Below are positions 52,991 through 62,498 of a DNA stretch of 64,000 bases, one piece after another. Each line of letters begins with the position of its first letter. Within the stretch, counting starts at the first letter, position 1. Position numbers and translations under genes: made by a program. The notes beneath the pieces were generated by a model that was given only the letters and a program-made list of their open reading frames with translations, ran no database searches and had not been told where the DNA came from. Origin of the DNA: Poriferisphaera corsica (GTDB lineage Bacteria > Planctomycetota > Phycisphaerae > Phycisphaerales > Phycisphaeraceae); contig NZ_CP036425.1 in NCBI RefSeq assembly GCF_007747445.1, positions 2,712,175 through 2,776,174 of the forward strand, given 5' to 3'.

Positions 52991-54077
52991 ATACCAACTG
53001 AAGCGCCCGATGTAGATCCTCTTTCTTAAACGCAGTCACCCCCACATTCTCATCCGCAGCCCCGTAATAAATCAGATACATATCTCCCTCTTCAACAACC
53101 GCCGTTGGAAACACAACATTATTCACGAAACCCCTTAATTCATAGTCCTCCTCAGGCCTCATGATCGGCTTAGCTGTCCGCGCAACCACCCGCCGTGGAT
53201 CAACCTTATCCATCACAAACGCACCCGCGGTATAAACGCCCACGCCCTCCTCACCAGCTTGTTTGTCCGAACCGTGATACAAACTCAGATACCCCATCTC
53301 CATCCGCACCGGCGGCGTCCCCCCGCCAATCCGATCACGATACACCGATTCACGCGATCCCATCAGTTGCTCGTGCTCACCCCAATGCTTCAGGTCTTTC
53401 GAATGGCCCAACCATATCTCAGGCTTCGTCAGCCTCAACGACGGCATCGGCCGATGCATCGCCACATATTTCCCATCGATCAGTTCCGGAAACAAAATCA
53501 CATCCTTATTATCCGGCGGCAAAATCACTCCATGCCTTTCAAACGATCTAAAATCTTTCGTACTCATCAACGCCGTCGCAGCACCATGCTCAGATACCGC
53601 CACATACGTCATATAAAACCGCTCACCAATCCGCGTAATCCGTGGGTCTTCAATCCCATAAACCTCATACTGCCCCTCAGGATAAATCGTCCCGATCTGC
53701 TTATCGATCGTCCGCCCATCCTTCGACACATATACCCGCAAATGCGAGATAAATCGCAATCGAATCAGCCCTGTACTAATCACGTGATAGACCCGCGGAT
53801 CACTCAAATCCACATCCGCCTTATCAATCCAATCAATCTCAATCCCACCATCACCACCACCTTCATCTTCACCCACAATCCGTGGCGACGCCCACGCATC
53901 CTCTCGCACATCCAACGGCTCCTCCACAACCCTCACCACCAAATACGTCACACCATCATCCGTATCCTTCACCACACCCGGATTAAACGCACCGATAACC
54001 CGCGTCCCCTCATGCAAAGGCTTCAGATCACTCGGTCGCAACATACATTTCGAAAACACCCGCTTTAGCATCATCAT
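52989..54077 (-). CDS. GH130 beta-mannoside phosphorylase-like enzyme
   Basis: 362 residues, a five-bladed propeller glycosidase family member. GH130 enzymes split beta-1,2 or beta-1,4 mannosides with phosphate, releasing mannose-1-phosphate. Signatures: GAFNPGVVKDTDDGVTYLVV, EVYGIEDPRITRIGERFYMT, DNKDVILFPELIDGKYVAMH, and NNVVFPTAV near the end. The exact linkage cannot be read. Convergent with manA, which supports a mannose-related role. Confidence 0.85.
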   Translation of the reverse strand: MMMLKRVFSKCMLRPSDLKPLHEGTRVIGAFNPGVVKDTDDGVTYLVVRVVEEPLDVREDAWASPRIVGEDEGGGDGGIEIDWIDKADVDLSDPRVYHVISTGLIRLRFISHLRVYVSKDGRTIDKQIGTIYPEGQYEVYGIEDPRITRIGERFYMTYVAVSEHGAATALMSTKDFRSFERHGVILPPDNKDVILFPELIDGKYVAMHRPMPSLRLTKPEIWLGHSKDLKHWGEHEQLMGSRESVYRDRIGGGTPPVRMEMGYLSLYHGSDKQAGEEGVGVYTAGAFVMDKVDPRRVVARTAKPIMRPEEDYELRGFVNNVVFPTAVVEEGDMYLIYYGAADENVGVTAFKKEDLHRALQLV

Positions 54078-54185
54078 ATCCCCTTGAATTTCACAATATT
54101 TATCGACAAATCACGCCCCATTCCCTCACGCATAGGGAAATCATATCCATCATCATTTCCCAGATCTCTCTCCTCTAAAACAAAA

Positions 54186-54211
54186 AAACTGCCAGCAATC
54201 GCTGACAGTTT
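54186..54211 (-). terminator. Terminator behind the M19 dipeptidase
   Basis: AAACTGTCAGC, GATT loop, GCTGGCAGTTT then T4 on the minus strand: an 11-base-pair stem with one wobble pair. Confidence 0.8.
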
Positions 54212-54237
54212 CTTATATCTCTTCATTTCATGCACCA

Positions 54238-55338
54238 TCAGCCCGGCAAGTGCTTCAACCAGAACCGTGACCAGTTCTCGTGATAAAACTTCGCAATATC
54301 TTCATCGCTAAACCCGCGCCCACTCAAAACCTCCGCAAACTTCTGCAGATCACGATATGTATCCACCTCCGTTGGGATCCAGTCCGCACCAAACCCGCCA
54401 TCCATATCCGTTCCAAACCCAACATGATCCGTGTTTCCCGCCAGATCACACACCCTCACCACATGATCAGCTAACTCTCGGATAGACACGTCATGTGGCA
54501 TCTTGCGATCAAAATCCCCCCTGATCATCGACACACACAACACTGCACCAACCACGCCGCCGCGATCAATCACCTTCTTGATCTGCACATCCGTCATCTG
54601 TCTCGACGTATCCGCAATCCTTCTACAATTCGAGTGCGTCGCAATCAACGGCCCCTGATAAATCTCCGTTGCCTCCGCAATACTCATGTCAGATAAATGC
54701 GACAAATCCAGCACGATCCCAAGCCGATCCATCTCCACCAACAATTCCTTACCCAACTCAGTCAACGGCCCGTCCCCCTCCGATGCCGTCGTCGTCCCAC
54801 AACCAAACCGCGAATTCCCAAAGTGCGCCAACGAGATACACCGCAATCCCTGCTCGTACCACCCCGCCGTCTGATCCACACGATAAATCGGGTCCGCACC
54901 CTCCATCATCATAATCATCCCGATCGGCAACTTATCCTTCACCGGATCATCCGACTCTTCCCACAACTCCAAATGCGTCGCCAACTCACCCTTGCTCGTA
55001 ATAAACCGCAGCTCCCCCAATTCCTCCATCAACTTGTAATACGACACCTGCATCTGACCATTCGCATGAGCCATCGTCGGGCACGGATAATCCGCATCTT
55101 CCCGCAAGATCACACGGTTCGGATCAACCCCTGGCTTACACCTGATGAAGATCGTACTCACCACCACCCCTGCCCTCGCCGCACGTAACTCATCAAAACT
55201 CAGCGTACACCTCCCACGCTCCGACGGGTTATCCGCACGCTCACGCCCCCGAATCTCCGCAACCGTCAAACGCTGATCACGCTCATAAACCAAAGCCTGC
55301 ATCGCCAAATCAAGGTGGCCATCAAATATCAACTGCAT
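54238..55338 (-). CDS. Membrane dipeptidase family (peptidase M19)
   Basis: 366 residues. Zinc-dependent dipeptidase of the amidohydrolase fold. The metal site is visible: FDGHLDLAMQ (His-x-Asp, residues 8-10), the bridging acid segment near MMEGADPIYRV, DLSHLSDMSIAEA, and THSNCRRIADTSR. FGTDMDGGFG marks the C-terminal active-site loop. No signal peptide is seen, so it is probably cytoplasmic. Substrate unknown. Confidence 0.9.
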   Translation of the reverse strand: MQLIFDGHLDLAMQALVYERDQRLTVAEIRGRERADNPSERGRCTLSFDELRAARAGVVVSTIFIRCKPGVDPNRVILREDADYPCPTMAHANGQMQVSYYKLMEELGELRFITSKGELATHLELWEESDDPVKDKLPIGMIMMMEGADPIYRVDQTAGWYEQGLRCISLAHFGNSRFGCGTTTASEGDGPLTELGKELLVEMDRLGIVLDLSHLSDMSIAEATEIYQGPLIATHSNCRRIADTSRQMTDVQIKKVIDRGGVVGAVLCVSMIRGDFDRKMPHDVSIRELADHVVRVCDLAGNTDHVGFGTDMDGGFGADWIPTEVDTYRDLQKFAEVLSGRGFSDEDIAKFYHENWSRFWLKHLPG

Positions 55339-55494
55339 AACTAAAGACCTTTTCTTACTGATTATTTAATAACGCCACACCTCATCGCTTCAGCGATATC
55401 GCCATCAGGCCTTGCGCCAGCTTGAGACAATGACAATCCTACAATCACCATCATCAACCAATCTGCTCACATTCGCCTACATTGCCTCATCGAC

Positions 55495-55836
55495 CTACTT
55501 GCCAACGAGTACAACAAGAGAAAGACCTGCTAAATAGCATACAAACATCACCACGGTTGCTAAACCCATGGCCGGGTAAAAATCCATTTTCTTTAAAAAG
55601 ACAGGCAACATTAAGAAGAACGATAGCGACGGGATCACCAGCCAGAAAATATCCATCGATAACGCCGACACCTTCCCCTTGTTGCCTGTGTCCACATACA
55701 GCCAAATAATCGCCAAATAACTAATCAATGGCAAAGACGCCAACAATCCCCCCAACCACGAAAATCGCTTCGACACCTCCGCGATCACCACAATCAACAC
55801 CGCAGAAATCAAAACCTTAATCACTTGATAAAGCAT
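55495..55836 (-). CDS. DUF3147 membrane protein
   Basis: 113 residues with four membrane spans and the typical DUF3147 sequence KRFSWLGGLLASLPLISYLA followed by IIWLYVDTGN. Function unknown. Stand-alone gene. Confidence 0.85.
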   Translation of the reverse strand: MLYQVIKVLISAVLIVVIAEVSKRFSWLGGLLASLPLISYLAIIWLYVDTGNKGKVSALSMDIFWLVIPSLSFFLMLPVFLKKMDFYPAMGLATVVMFVCYLAGLSLVVLVGK

Positions 55837-56006
55837 ATCCCCTCCAGTTCATATCAAACATCTTCCAGAATAATTCGACTTGCAGCAACCGAATAATCAC
55901 CGTTTTTTCTCAAGCCCACGACCGGCGGTCGTGGTGTGTTCTACAAGCCACTTACGCTAGAACACAGACTTATCTTACGTAACAAATTACTTTAGGATAC
56001 ATAATC

Positions 56007-56168
56007 TCAACTTCCTGAGGCTAGGTGTTTTTCCAGGAACACCGCCGCCAGCTCAAACCATCTCGCCACACGATTTTCTTCTCCCTCAGCCAAACCAAGC
56101 CCATGCCGCCCTTCCTCATACAAATGTCCACCAGCCGATGAACCCATCACCGCCAACTTCTCCGCCAT
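56007..56168 (-). pseudogene. Esterase relic (nucleophile elbow joined to catalytic His region)
   Basis: A 53-residue frame reads KLAVMGSSAGGHLYEEGRHG and LGLAEGEENRVARWFELAAV, ending FLEKHLASGS. GSSAGGHL is the nucleophile elbow and YEEGRHGLGL the catalytic-His segment of acetylesterase-type alpha/beta hydrolases, normally about 150 residues apart. The middle and the N-terminus are gone. It overlaps the end of the PEP-CTERM gene by 22 bases. Confidence 0.6.
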
Positions 56169-56809
56169 AACATCATCCCCATCGCAGTCACCATCACCAT
56201 CCCGCTCGGCTCAGGTATCACTACAAAATTCGGCACATAGACCTCAAAGAACTGTTCCTCATCCATCCCATCCCCCGGCAAATCCCCATCCTTATCCCGA
56301 AACACAATCGCCAAATTCCCATCCTCACCCGCCATCGGCAACGATGCACCGTCAATCCCATAACTCGTCTGATAGTCATATCCAAACACAAACACACCAT
56401 CATTGTTCGGCGCCGCATTCGTCAAAAAATCATACTCCACCTCATTCCCCCAATCAGGTCCCGGCCACGCAACCTCTGACGCATACGGCGAGTACATCGT
56501 TCCATTCGAATAATCATACGACCCGCCAGTCCACACCGGTGCCGCAAACGGCTTATCGATCACACCCCACATCTTCAGCACATGATTAAGTACCACCTTC
56601 GCATGACTCTGCGACGAACTCACCGTATACCTCACTCGTCGCAGAGCAGTATCAACCACCGTCTTCGTCGTCACACGAATCGACTCACCCGTTTCAATAT
56701 CCTCACCAAACTGCTCGCCCGTTTCCCACGTTAATATCGCCCCTTGAATGCGATCAAAACTAACCAAACACAACACCATCATTAAAACAAGACTCAAACG
56801 CATCGACAT
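56147..56809 (-). CDS. PEP-CTERM protein of unknown function
   Basis: 220 residues. Signal peptide (MRLSLVLMMVLCLVSFDRIQ), a secreted beta-rich domain with GYDYQTSYGIDG and DKDGDLPGDGMDEE, and the tail VIPEPSGMVMVTAMGMM followed by LWRRSWR, a PEP-CTERM exosortase signal. Likely surface or matrix protein. Its last codons overlap the esterase relic in another frame, suggesting that this 3' end was created by a rearrangement. Confidence 0.75.
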   Translation of the reverse strand: MSMRLSLVLMMVLCLVSFDRIQGAILTWETGEQFGEDIETGESIRVTTKTVVDTALRRVRYTVSSSQSHAKVVLNHVLKMWGVIDKPFAAPVWTGGSYDYSNGTMYSPYASEVAWPGPDWGNEVEYDFLTNAAPNNDGVFVFGYDYQTSYGIDGASLPMAGEDGNLAIVFRDKDGDLPGDGMDEEQFFEVYVPNFVVIPEPSGMVMVTAMGMMLWRRSWR

Positions 56810-57076
56810 GATCTTTCCTCACACAAACGCTACAAAAATGACTCAGTAACAGAAATGACTTGATTCAAACCATGTTACAGCAACCCTCAAAAAATCTTCT
56901 GAGGGTATACCCAATTCTTCCAAAGTAGTTTGCGTGAATACCCATTGATCTCGCCAATGCGTAACAGCAGTGTGGGATCTATTAAATACCTTTGCTTCAC
57001 GTAACAAACCCACTGGTCAACACATCTATGACCACGTGAAACGCTCTAAAATACTATTTATCTCTTGTTTTGTAGA

Positions 57077-58681
57077 CTATTCACAAGTTTTGGCTACCTC
57101 AGCCAACTTCCCAAACAACGTCAGCGGCGCAGCCTTCTCAATCTCAACATCAATCGTTTGCCCGATCAGATCAGCAGACCCATCAAAACAAACAATCAAA
57201 TCGCCAGTCGTACGACCCGCCAACTGGGTGACTTCCTTCGCGACTTCCGGGGCCCATCCCAAAGTAACACTTGTATCCGCCAAATTCCCCGCCGCCTTCT
57301 TCGTCTTCATCGACACACTCTCAACAAACACCGGCACAGTCTTGCCCACATAACCATCATGAATCTCTTGGCTTATCTCAGCCTGAATCCCCAACAATTC
57401 GTTATTTCTAAACTTCTTCACATCATTCGCCACATCATCATCAAACCGTGTAATCGCCACCGTGTCTGGCCGCGGCGAATACTTAAAGATAAACGAATTC
57501 TTAAACCTGCAATACCGCAACAACTCCGCTGTCTCCGCCTGATCCTCATCCGTTTCAGTCGGAAACCCAACAATAATATCCGTCGCCAACTCCGCGTCCG
57601 GCAAGTACTCACGCACACGATCAATCAAATCCTTAAACTCTTCAACCGTATACCCACGGTTCATCAACTTCAAGAGCCGATTCGATCCCGATTGCACCGG
57701 CAAATGCAGGTAACGACAAATACGCGGACGATCCTTGATCACCTGCAAAATGTCATTCCCAAAATCCCGTGGCAAAGACGTGATAAAACGCAATCTCTCC
57801 AACTCAGGAATATCATCATGAATCCGCGCCAACAGATCCGCAAACGAAACAACCCCATCACTAAACACCGGTGACGGCCCGCCCGTCCCACGGTTCGGTG
57901 ACAAAATTTGACCAACCTGCGGCTGATGCACACCTTCAATCGTCACCGTCTCATTCACATCATAATGATAATGATTCACCGTCTGCCCAAGCAGCGTAAT
58001 CTCTCTCACACCCTGCTCAACCAATTTCTTACATTCTTCAAAAATATGATCGGGATGTCGATGCACTTCCCGCCCGCGCGTGTTCGGCACAACACAGTAC
58101 GTACAGAACTTATTACACCCACGCGTGATCCGCACGTACGCCGCACCACCATGATTGCTCGCACTAAACGACCGCGACAAATCCAAATTCTCAAGCGTAT
58201 CTGCAGCGGCTGAATAGGTCGCAGATCGACGATGCGTATTCCCCTGCAACGCGATCTTCGCATTCCGCACCCCGCCGCGATCTTCAAGGTTCGTTTTCAT
58301 CGCGTTGTCGATCAACAGCGGCACCTGATCCAACTCGCCCGGCCCACATAACAGATCGACCTGCGGGTGTTTACGCACCATGTCCTTGCCGTCACGCTCA
58401 GCCATGCAGCCAAGGATACCGAGGATCACATGCGGATTTTTCGTCTTATGACTTTTCAATTCGCCCACACGCGACCAGACCTTGTTTTCCGCATGCTCAC
58501 GCACCGAACAGGTGTTGTACAGAATCACGTCAGCAGTTTCCCATTCATCGACGAACCGGTAGCCCATCGCTTCGAGCTGACCTTGAACCAGGTCAGAGTC
58601 GAGGACATTCATCTGGCAACCAAAGGTCTTAAGGTAAACGGTCTTAGTGTCTGTCATTTCAGGCGTTGCGGTCATAGTCAT
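57077..58681 (-). CDS. miaB: tRNA-2-methylthio-N6-dimethylallyladenosine synthase MiaB
   Basis: 534 residues. Radical-SAM methylthiotransferase modifying A37 of tRNAs that read UNN codons. The N-terminal cluster Cys are in TFGCQMN (Cys22), YNTCSVRE and LGCMAERDG; the radical-SAM triad is CNKFCTYC near residue 190, in RITRGCNKFCTYCVVPNTRG. A C-terminal TRAM domain follows. The protein is about 60 residues longer than most; an insert before the SAM domain (RRSATYSAAADTLEN) and one after it account for much of this. Confidence 0.95.
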   Translation of the reverse strand: MTMTATPEMTDTKTVYLKTFGCQMNVLDSDLVQGQLEAMGYRFVDEWETADVILYNTCSVREHAENKVWSRVGELKSHKTKNPHVILGILGCMAERDGKDMVRKHPQVDLLCGPGELDQVPLLIDNAMKTNLEDRGGVRNAKIALQGNTHRRSATYSAAADTLENLDLSRSFSASNHGGAAYVRITRGCNKFCTYCVVPNTRGREVHRHPDHIFEECKKLVEQGVREITLLGQTVNHYHYDVNETVTIEGVHQPQVGQILSPNRGTGGPSPVFSDGVVSFADLLARIHDDIPELERLRFITSLPRDFGNDILQVIKDRPRICRYLHLPVQSGSNRLLKLMNRGYTVEEFKDLIDRVREYLPDAELATDIIVGFPTETDEDQAETAELLRYCRFKNSFIFKYSPRPDTVAITRFDDDVANDVKKFRNNELLGIQAEISQEIHDGYVGKTVPVFVESVSMKTKKAAGNLADTSVTLGWAPEVAKEVTQLAGRTTGDLIVCFDGSADLIGQTIDVEIEKAAPLTLFGKLAEVAKTCE

Positions 58682-58911
58682 CCTGTTCGTACTCCGCAGC
58701 AGCGCACTGCTGGGATTGAAAAAGGGATCATTGATTAAGGGGTGGATCGAATGGCGTATTGTAGCACAGAGCAGCTATTGCACGTAACCGCCAGGTGAAC
58801 GACCAGAACCGCCCGCTATCCCCCTGCATAACACCCGCGCTATCAAGAGGTTGCGAGTGGGGTGATAATATTGTTGCCCAGCACCTCAGACGGACGATAA
58901 ATGCCTTAACT

Positions 58912-59451
58912 ATGCTCAACTTGCGCGCTCTTAGCTTTGAACGAATGATGGCCGCCCTGCCCGGGTGGCTGTTTGTGTTTGCAGCGATGTCGCTATTGGG
59001 CATGACTTTATTGACACCTCAGTGGCTGAGTTGCCGGGAACTGATGTGGCAGGCCAAAGTGATGCAGGCGCAAACAGGCCGACTGGAGATGATGCAGGGC
59101 CGGTATGAAGCGTACCTGCAAGCGCTGGAGATGGGCGATCTGACGGTCTATGAACAGCTTGCCTATACGGAGTTGTCACTCAAACCGACAGGGAAAGATA
59201 TCTTCTTTGTTGCTCAAGAGTTGTATGATCAAGAGCGGCTCGATGATTCACAGATGATGAGTGCGATCGAGCGACAACTGGATGTGTCATTAGATGTGAT
59301 CGGGCATGAAGTGGCGCCGTATGAGCCGGTGAATAGTCGGCTGGTGCGGATGACGACGAAGCCAAAAAGTCGGTATCTGCTGATGGGTATGGGATTGATT
59401 TGCCTTTTCTTAGGTGTGTGGCCTCAAGGTGTGAAGCCCGAAGAGGATTAA
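58912..59451 (+). CDS. Hypothetical protein with two membrane spans
   Basis: 179 residues from MLNLRALSFERMMAALPGWL. A first span (LFVFAAMSLLGMTLLTP) and a last one (LLMGMGLICLFLGVW) flank a helical region with EMMQGRYEAYLQALEMGDLT. This resembles septum- or envelope-linked small proteins, but no family is recognised. Divergent from miaB. A longer frame starts at 58,795 without support. Confidence 0.55.
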   Translation: MLNLRALSFERMMAALPGWLFVFAAMSLLGMTLLTPQWLSCRELMWQAKVMQAQTGRLEMMQGRYEAYLQALEMGDLTVYEQLAYTELSLKPTGKDIFFVAQELYDQERLDDSQMMSAIERQLDVSLDVIGHEVAPYEPVNSRLVRMTTKPKSRYLLMGMGLICLFLGVWPQGVKPEED

Positions 59452-60060
59452 AACGATCTTAGATTGCGGCTACAAGCCTTACTGAATAACAATCAGAAAT
59501 CGATGAAAGTGTGCCTAAATGCACACTCTTTTTTTGCGCACAGATTTCTGATTCCTGGGGTTTTCATGTATCTAAAAATGGACCAATTTCATAAGAAACG
59601 ATCAAAGAATGAGAAACTTTGGCGCGTTTTTAATCAAAAACAAAAAGTTGGGGTATCGAAAAATAAGGACTTGCGCGTCTGTGAACATTTTGTGCGCACA
59701 GAACCAAAATCGCGTTTATTCTGAAAAATTCGTTTAGCCCTAAGCAACCGTGCGAGCACAAACACATATACCTATGCAAGTGAATATGTTTCACAGCATT
59801 CTTCAAACACATTCACTTGTTTTGTGATTTTAGTTTACCATCACGACTAATTCTCGATATCCAGACACGGTATACAGCGGATGATTAGATGTCATTGCTT
59901 TTTGTATTTCAGATTAATCTCGTGCGAAATAAAGTAAAAGTGTAGGCAAATTTTCTGGTTAACTGCTCGTTTGCGTAAAGCATCATGGTGGATTATCCGA
60001 TCACCTCATAACAAGATCTCATTAATTTATGATGCCTGTGCTGAGTACCGGAGTGAAGAA
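59452..60060. other. Intergenic region before the chemotaxis receptor
   Basis: No convincing gene in about 600 bases; an 86-codon frame at 59,464-59,724 contains a terminator and is dismissed. The stretch holds that terminator and probably the promoter of the receptor gene. Confidence 0.4.
59508..59535 (+). terminator. Terminator behind the two-span membrane protein gene
   Basis: AGTGTGC, 6-base loop, GCACACT followed by CTTTTTTT: seven perfect pairs and a T run. Confidence 0.75.
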
Positions 60061-61788
60061 TTGAATAAGTTCAGTTTCAATATTGGCAGGCGGATCGGGG
60101 TATTGATTTTGGTGGTGGCGGGATTAACAGTCGTAACAATCGGGATGTCGCTGCGAAGTGAGATGCAGATGGCAGAAAGCGCGATGGATACGATTGCGGA
60201 ACGGATGATGGACGCGCATCAATTGCGATTGCAAGCGGCAGTTGAAACGCAGGCGAATGCGTTGGGCAAAGCGCTTCATGGGATTGAAGATTCGGCTGCG
60301 AAACGAGCTTATGTATCGATGTCTCTGCGAGATAATTTCTTTAAGATCTCGAAAACCGATGAGAAGAAGTCGGGATACTTCTTTGTAAACGATACGACGT
60401 ATATTAATGTGGCGTTGCCGGTGAAGCCGGCGGCGGAAGGGAATTCGTTTGCGGATGTGAAGGATGGCGGGGGCGTGTACTTCGTGAAAGAGATGGTTGC
60501 AATTGCCCAGAAGGGTGGCGGGTTTGTGAACTACAGGTGGCCAAAGAAGGGGCTGGAGGGAGACTTTCCAAAATTGAGTTATGCAACGATGATCCCGGGC
60601 ACGGATATGGTGCTTGGTACGGGGGTGTTTGTGGACGATGTTGAGCAAGAAGCGTTGGCGGTGCAGGAACAGATGAAGGCAACGCAGCAGAAAAACCTGA
60701 TGATTACGGCGATTGGAATTATTGGTTATCTGGTTTTGGTTGTGGTGCCGCTGGCGTACTGGTTGATCAAGAAAACACTGCTTGAACCGATCCAAAGCAT
60801 GACGGGGCGATGCAAGGATATTGCGGAGGGTGAGGGCGATCTGACCAAGCGTTTAGAGACGAACTCTAATGATGAGTTAGGCGAGCTGGCTGGGTGGATG
60901 AACGAATTTATTCAGAAGACGCATGACATCATTCTGGATGTCAAAGAATCCACGAGTGAGGTGGCGGGGGCAGCGGTGCAGATCGCGGCATCAAGTGAAG
61001 AAATGGCCACGGGGATGCGCGAACAAAGCATGCAGGTGAATGAGGTCAGCACGGCTGTGACCGAGATGACTGCGAGTGCGGAAGAAGCATCGGCGCAGAT
61101 GGAGCTGGCGTCGCAGACGGCTCATGAGGCTGGGGAGGTTGCGGGATCGGGCGGCGAGATGGTGAATATGACGATTGATGAAATGAAGCTGATTCAGAGC
61201 TCGGTGATGGAAACCTCTAAAACGATTGGTGAGCTTGGCAAACGCGGCGAGCAGATCGGCGAGATCATCAACGTGATTAATGACATTGCGGACCAGACGA
61301 ATTTATTAGCGCTCAATGCAGCAATTGAAGCGGCAAGAGCGGGCGAGCATGGGCGCGGGTTTGCGGTCGTGGCGGATGAGGTTCGTAAATTGGCTGATCG
61401 TACGACTCACGCTACGCAGGAGATTGGTGAGTCGATCTCCGCGATTCAGGATGAAACGAAGCTTGCGGTCGAGCGGATGACTGAAGGCACGGAACAGGTC
61501 GGGCATGGGGTGAAGAAAGCTGAGAGCGCGGGCGAACAGCTTGAGATGATTATGAATAAGTCGGAAGAAGTGGTGGGGATGGTGAACCGGATCGCGGCGT
61601 CTGCGAAAGAACAGGCAAGCGCTTGCGAGCAGGCGACGATGAATGTAACGCAGATCAGCACGATGGTCGGGCAATCAACCGAGAGTTCTCAGCAGGCATC
61701 GCAGGCGGCAGCATTGCTGTCAGATCGTGCGGAACACTTGCAGGATCTGGTGAGCCGCTTCAGGTTGAACGAGGGGATGGCGGCTTAG
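60061..61788 (+). CDS. Methyl-accepting chemotaxis protein
   Basis: 575 residues. Two membrane spans (near 10-30 and 220-240) enclose a Cache-type sensor ([40 protein letters not shown]), followed by a HAMP linker and a cytoplasmic signalling domain. The hairpin tip is the conserved [20 protein letters not shown] followed by [20 protein letters not shown]. The ligand is unknown. I chose TTG at 60,061 after GGAGTGAAGAA because no ATG lies near the first span; a TTG 90 bases upstream opens the longer frame. No chemotaxis genes are adjacent. Confidence 0.9.
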   Translation: MNKFSFNIGRRIGVLILVVAGLTVVTIGMSLRSEMQMAESAMDTIAERMMDAHQLRLQAAVETQANALGKALHGIEDSAAKRAYVSMSLRDNFFKISKTDEKKSGYFFVNDTTYINVALPVKPAAEGNSFADVKDGGGVYFVKEMVAIAQKGGGFVNYRWPKKGLEGDFPKLSYATMIPGTDMVLGTGVFVDDVEQEALAVQEQMKATQQKNLMITAIGIIGYLVLVVVPLAYWLIKKTLLEPIQSMTGRCKDIAEGEGDLTKRLETNSNDELGELAGWMNEFIQKTHDIILDVKESTSEVAGAAVQIAASSEEMATGMREQSMQVNEVSTAVTEMTASAEEASAQMELASQTAHEAGEVAGSGGEMVNMTIDEMKLIQSSVMETSKTIGELGKRGEQIGEIINVINDIADQTNLLALNAAIEAARAGEHGRGFAVVADEVRKLADRTTHATQEIGESISAIQDETKLAVERMTEGTEQVGHGVKKAESAGEQLEMIMNKSEEVVGMVNRIAASAKEQASACEQATMNVTQISTMVGQSTESSQQASQAAALLSDRAEHLQDLVSRFRLNEGMAA

Positions 61789-61826
61789 CGTATCAAGGGA
61801 CAGAGGGGTTTAATCAACGTATAAAA

Positions 61827-61856
61827 AAAGGCAGGCTTCTAGAGAAGTCTGCCTTT
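61827..61856. terminator. Bidirectional terminator
   Basis: AAAGGCAGGCTTC, TAGA loop, GAAGTCTGCCTTT: 13 pairs with one wobble, flanked by A and T runs on both sides. Serves the chemotaxis receptor and the converging rhodanese gene. Confidence 0.85.
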
Positions 61857-61885
61857 GTAATTTGTTTGTGTTGCTAGGGGTGTTG

Positions 61886-62350
61886 TTATTCGGCGAGGTC
61901 AGCCATGACGGTGGTTGAGGTGGTGGCGCCTTCTTGCTTGAGCCAGTCTTTGAGTCCGCCGCGGTAGTCGTAGACGCTGCCGTAGCCGAGAGAGAGGAGG
62001 CGTTTGCATGCGGCGGTGGAGAGGTAATCACGGACTTCGCCGGAGGAGTAGACGATGATGATGGGGTCGCCGGTGAGGAGACGTTCACGTCGGCGGATTT
62101 GTGGCATGTAGATGTTGAAGGCACCGTCGATGTGCTCTTTTTGGAACCGGTCGGGGCGGCGGACATCAAGCATGACAATGCGTTGTTCTGGCATTGCGAG
62201 GAGTTCTTCAACTTTGGCGAAATCAGCAGGTTGAAGTGTTTTATCGCTGACTTTTTGATTCATCTTGCAGCCTGGAATGAGCAAGAGGATGAGCGCGAGG
62301 AAGAGGGTGAGCGTGGTGAGTGATGAAGATTTTCGAATCAAAGCGGTCAT
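61886..62350 (-). CDS. Rhodanese-like lipoprotein without the active-site cysteine
   Basis: 154 residues. Lipoprotein signal TLTLFLALILLLIPGC, then a rhodanese domain: VMLDVRRPDRFQKEHIDGAF and the catalytic loop IIIVYSSGEVRDYLS. The loop normally begins with a Cys after VY; here it is Ser, so sulfur transfer is unlikely and a binding or structural role is more likely. Chosen ATG has CGGAG seven bases before it. Convergent with the chemotaxis receptor. Confidence 0.8.
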   Translation of the reverse strand: MTALIRKSSSLTTLTLFLALILLLIPGCKMNQKVSDKTLQPADFAKVEELLAMPEQRIVMLDVRRPDRFQKEHIDGAFNIYMPQIRRRERLLTGDPIIIVYSSGEVRDYLSTAACKRLLSLGYGSVYDYRGGLKDWLKQEGATTSTTVMADLAE

Positions 62351-62498
62351 GAAAACACTCCGGTTAAAAGATGCCCCAGCTTGGTCGGTGTATCGGCCGA
62401 AGTGTGGGGTTGAGGTCATTTTTTACCCGATTATGGGGCGTGATGGAAATAAAGGGGGTAGAGAGGGAGGTTAGGGAAGAAATAGGGGAATGGGTTGT

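Noticed and set aside
53259-54068. Long + strand frame of 269 codons opposite the GH130 gene
   Set aside because: Composition is dominated by His, Arg, Pro and Thr, typical of the antisense of a GC-rich gene; the opposite strand has a recognised enzyme.
57065-57874. Long + strand frame opposite miaB
   Set aside because: Same reason: low-complexity Arg/His/Ile composition and a well recognised gene on the other strand.
59464-59724. An 86-codon + strand frame
   Set aside because: It contains a clear hairpin terminator with a T run and has no ribosome-binding site or domain pattern.
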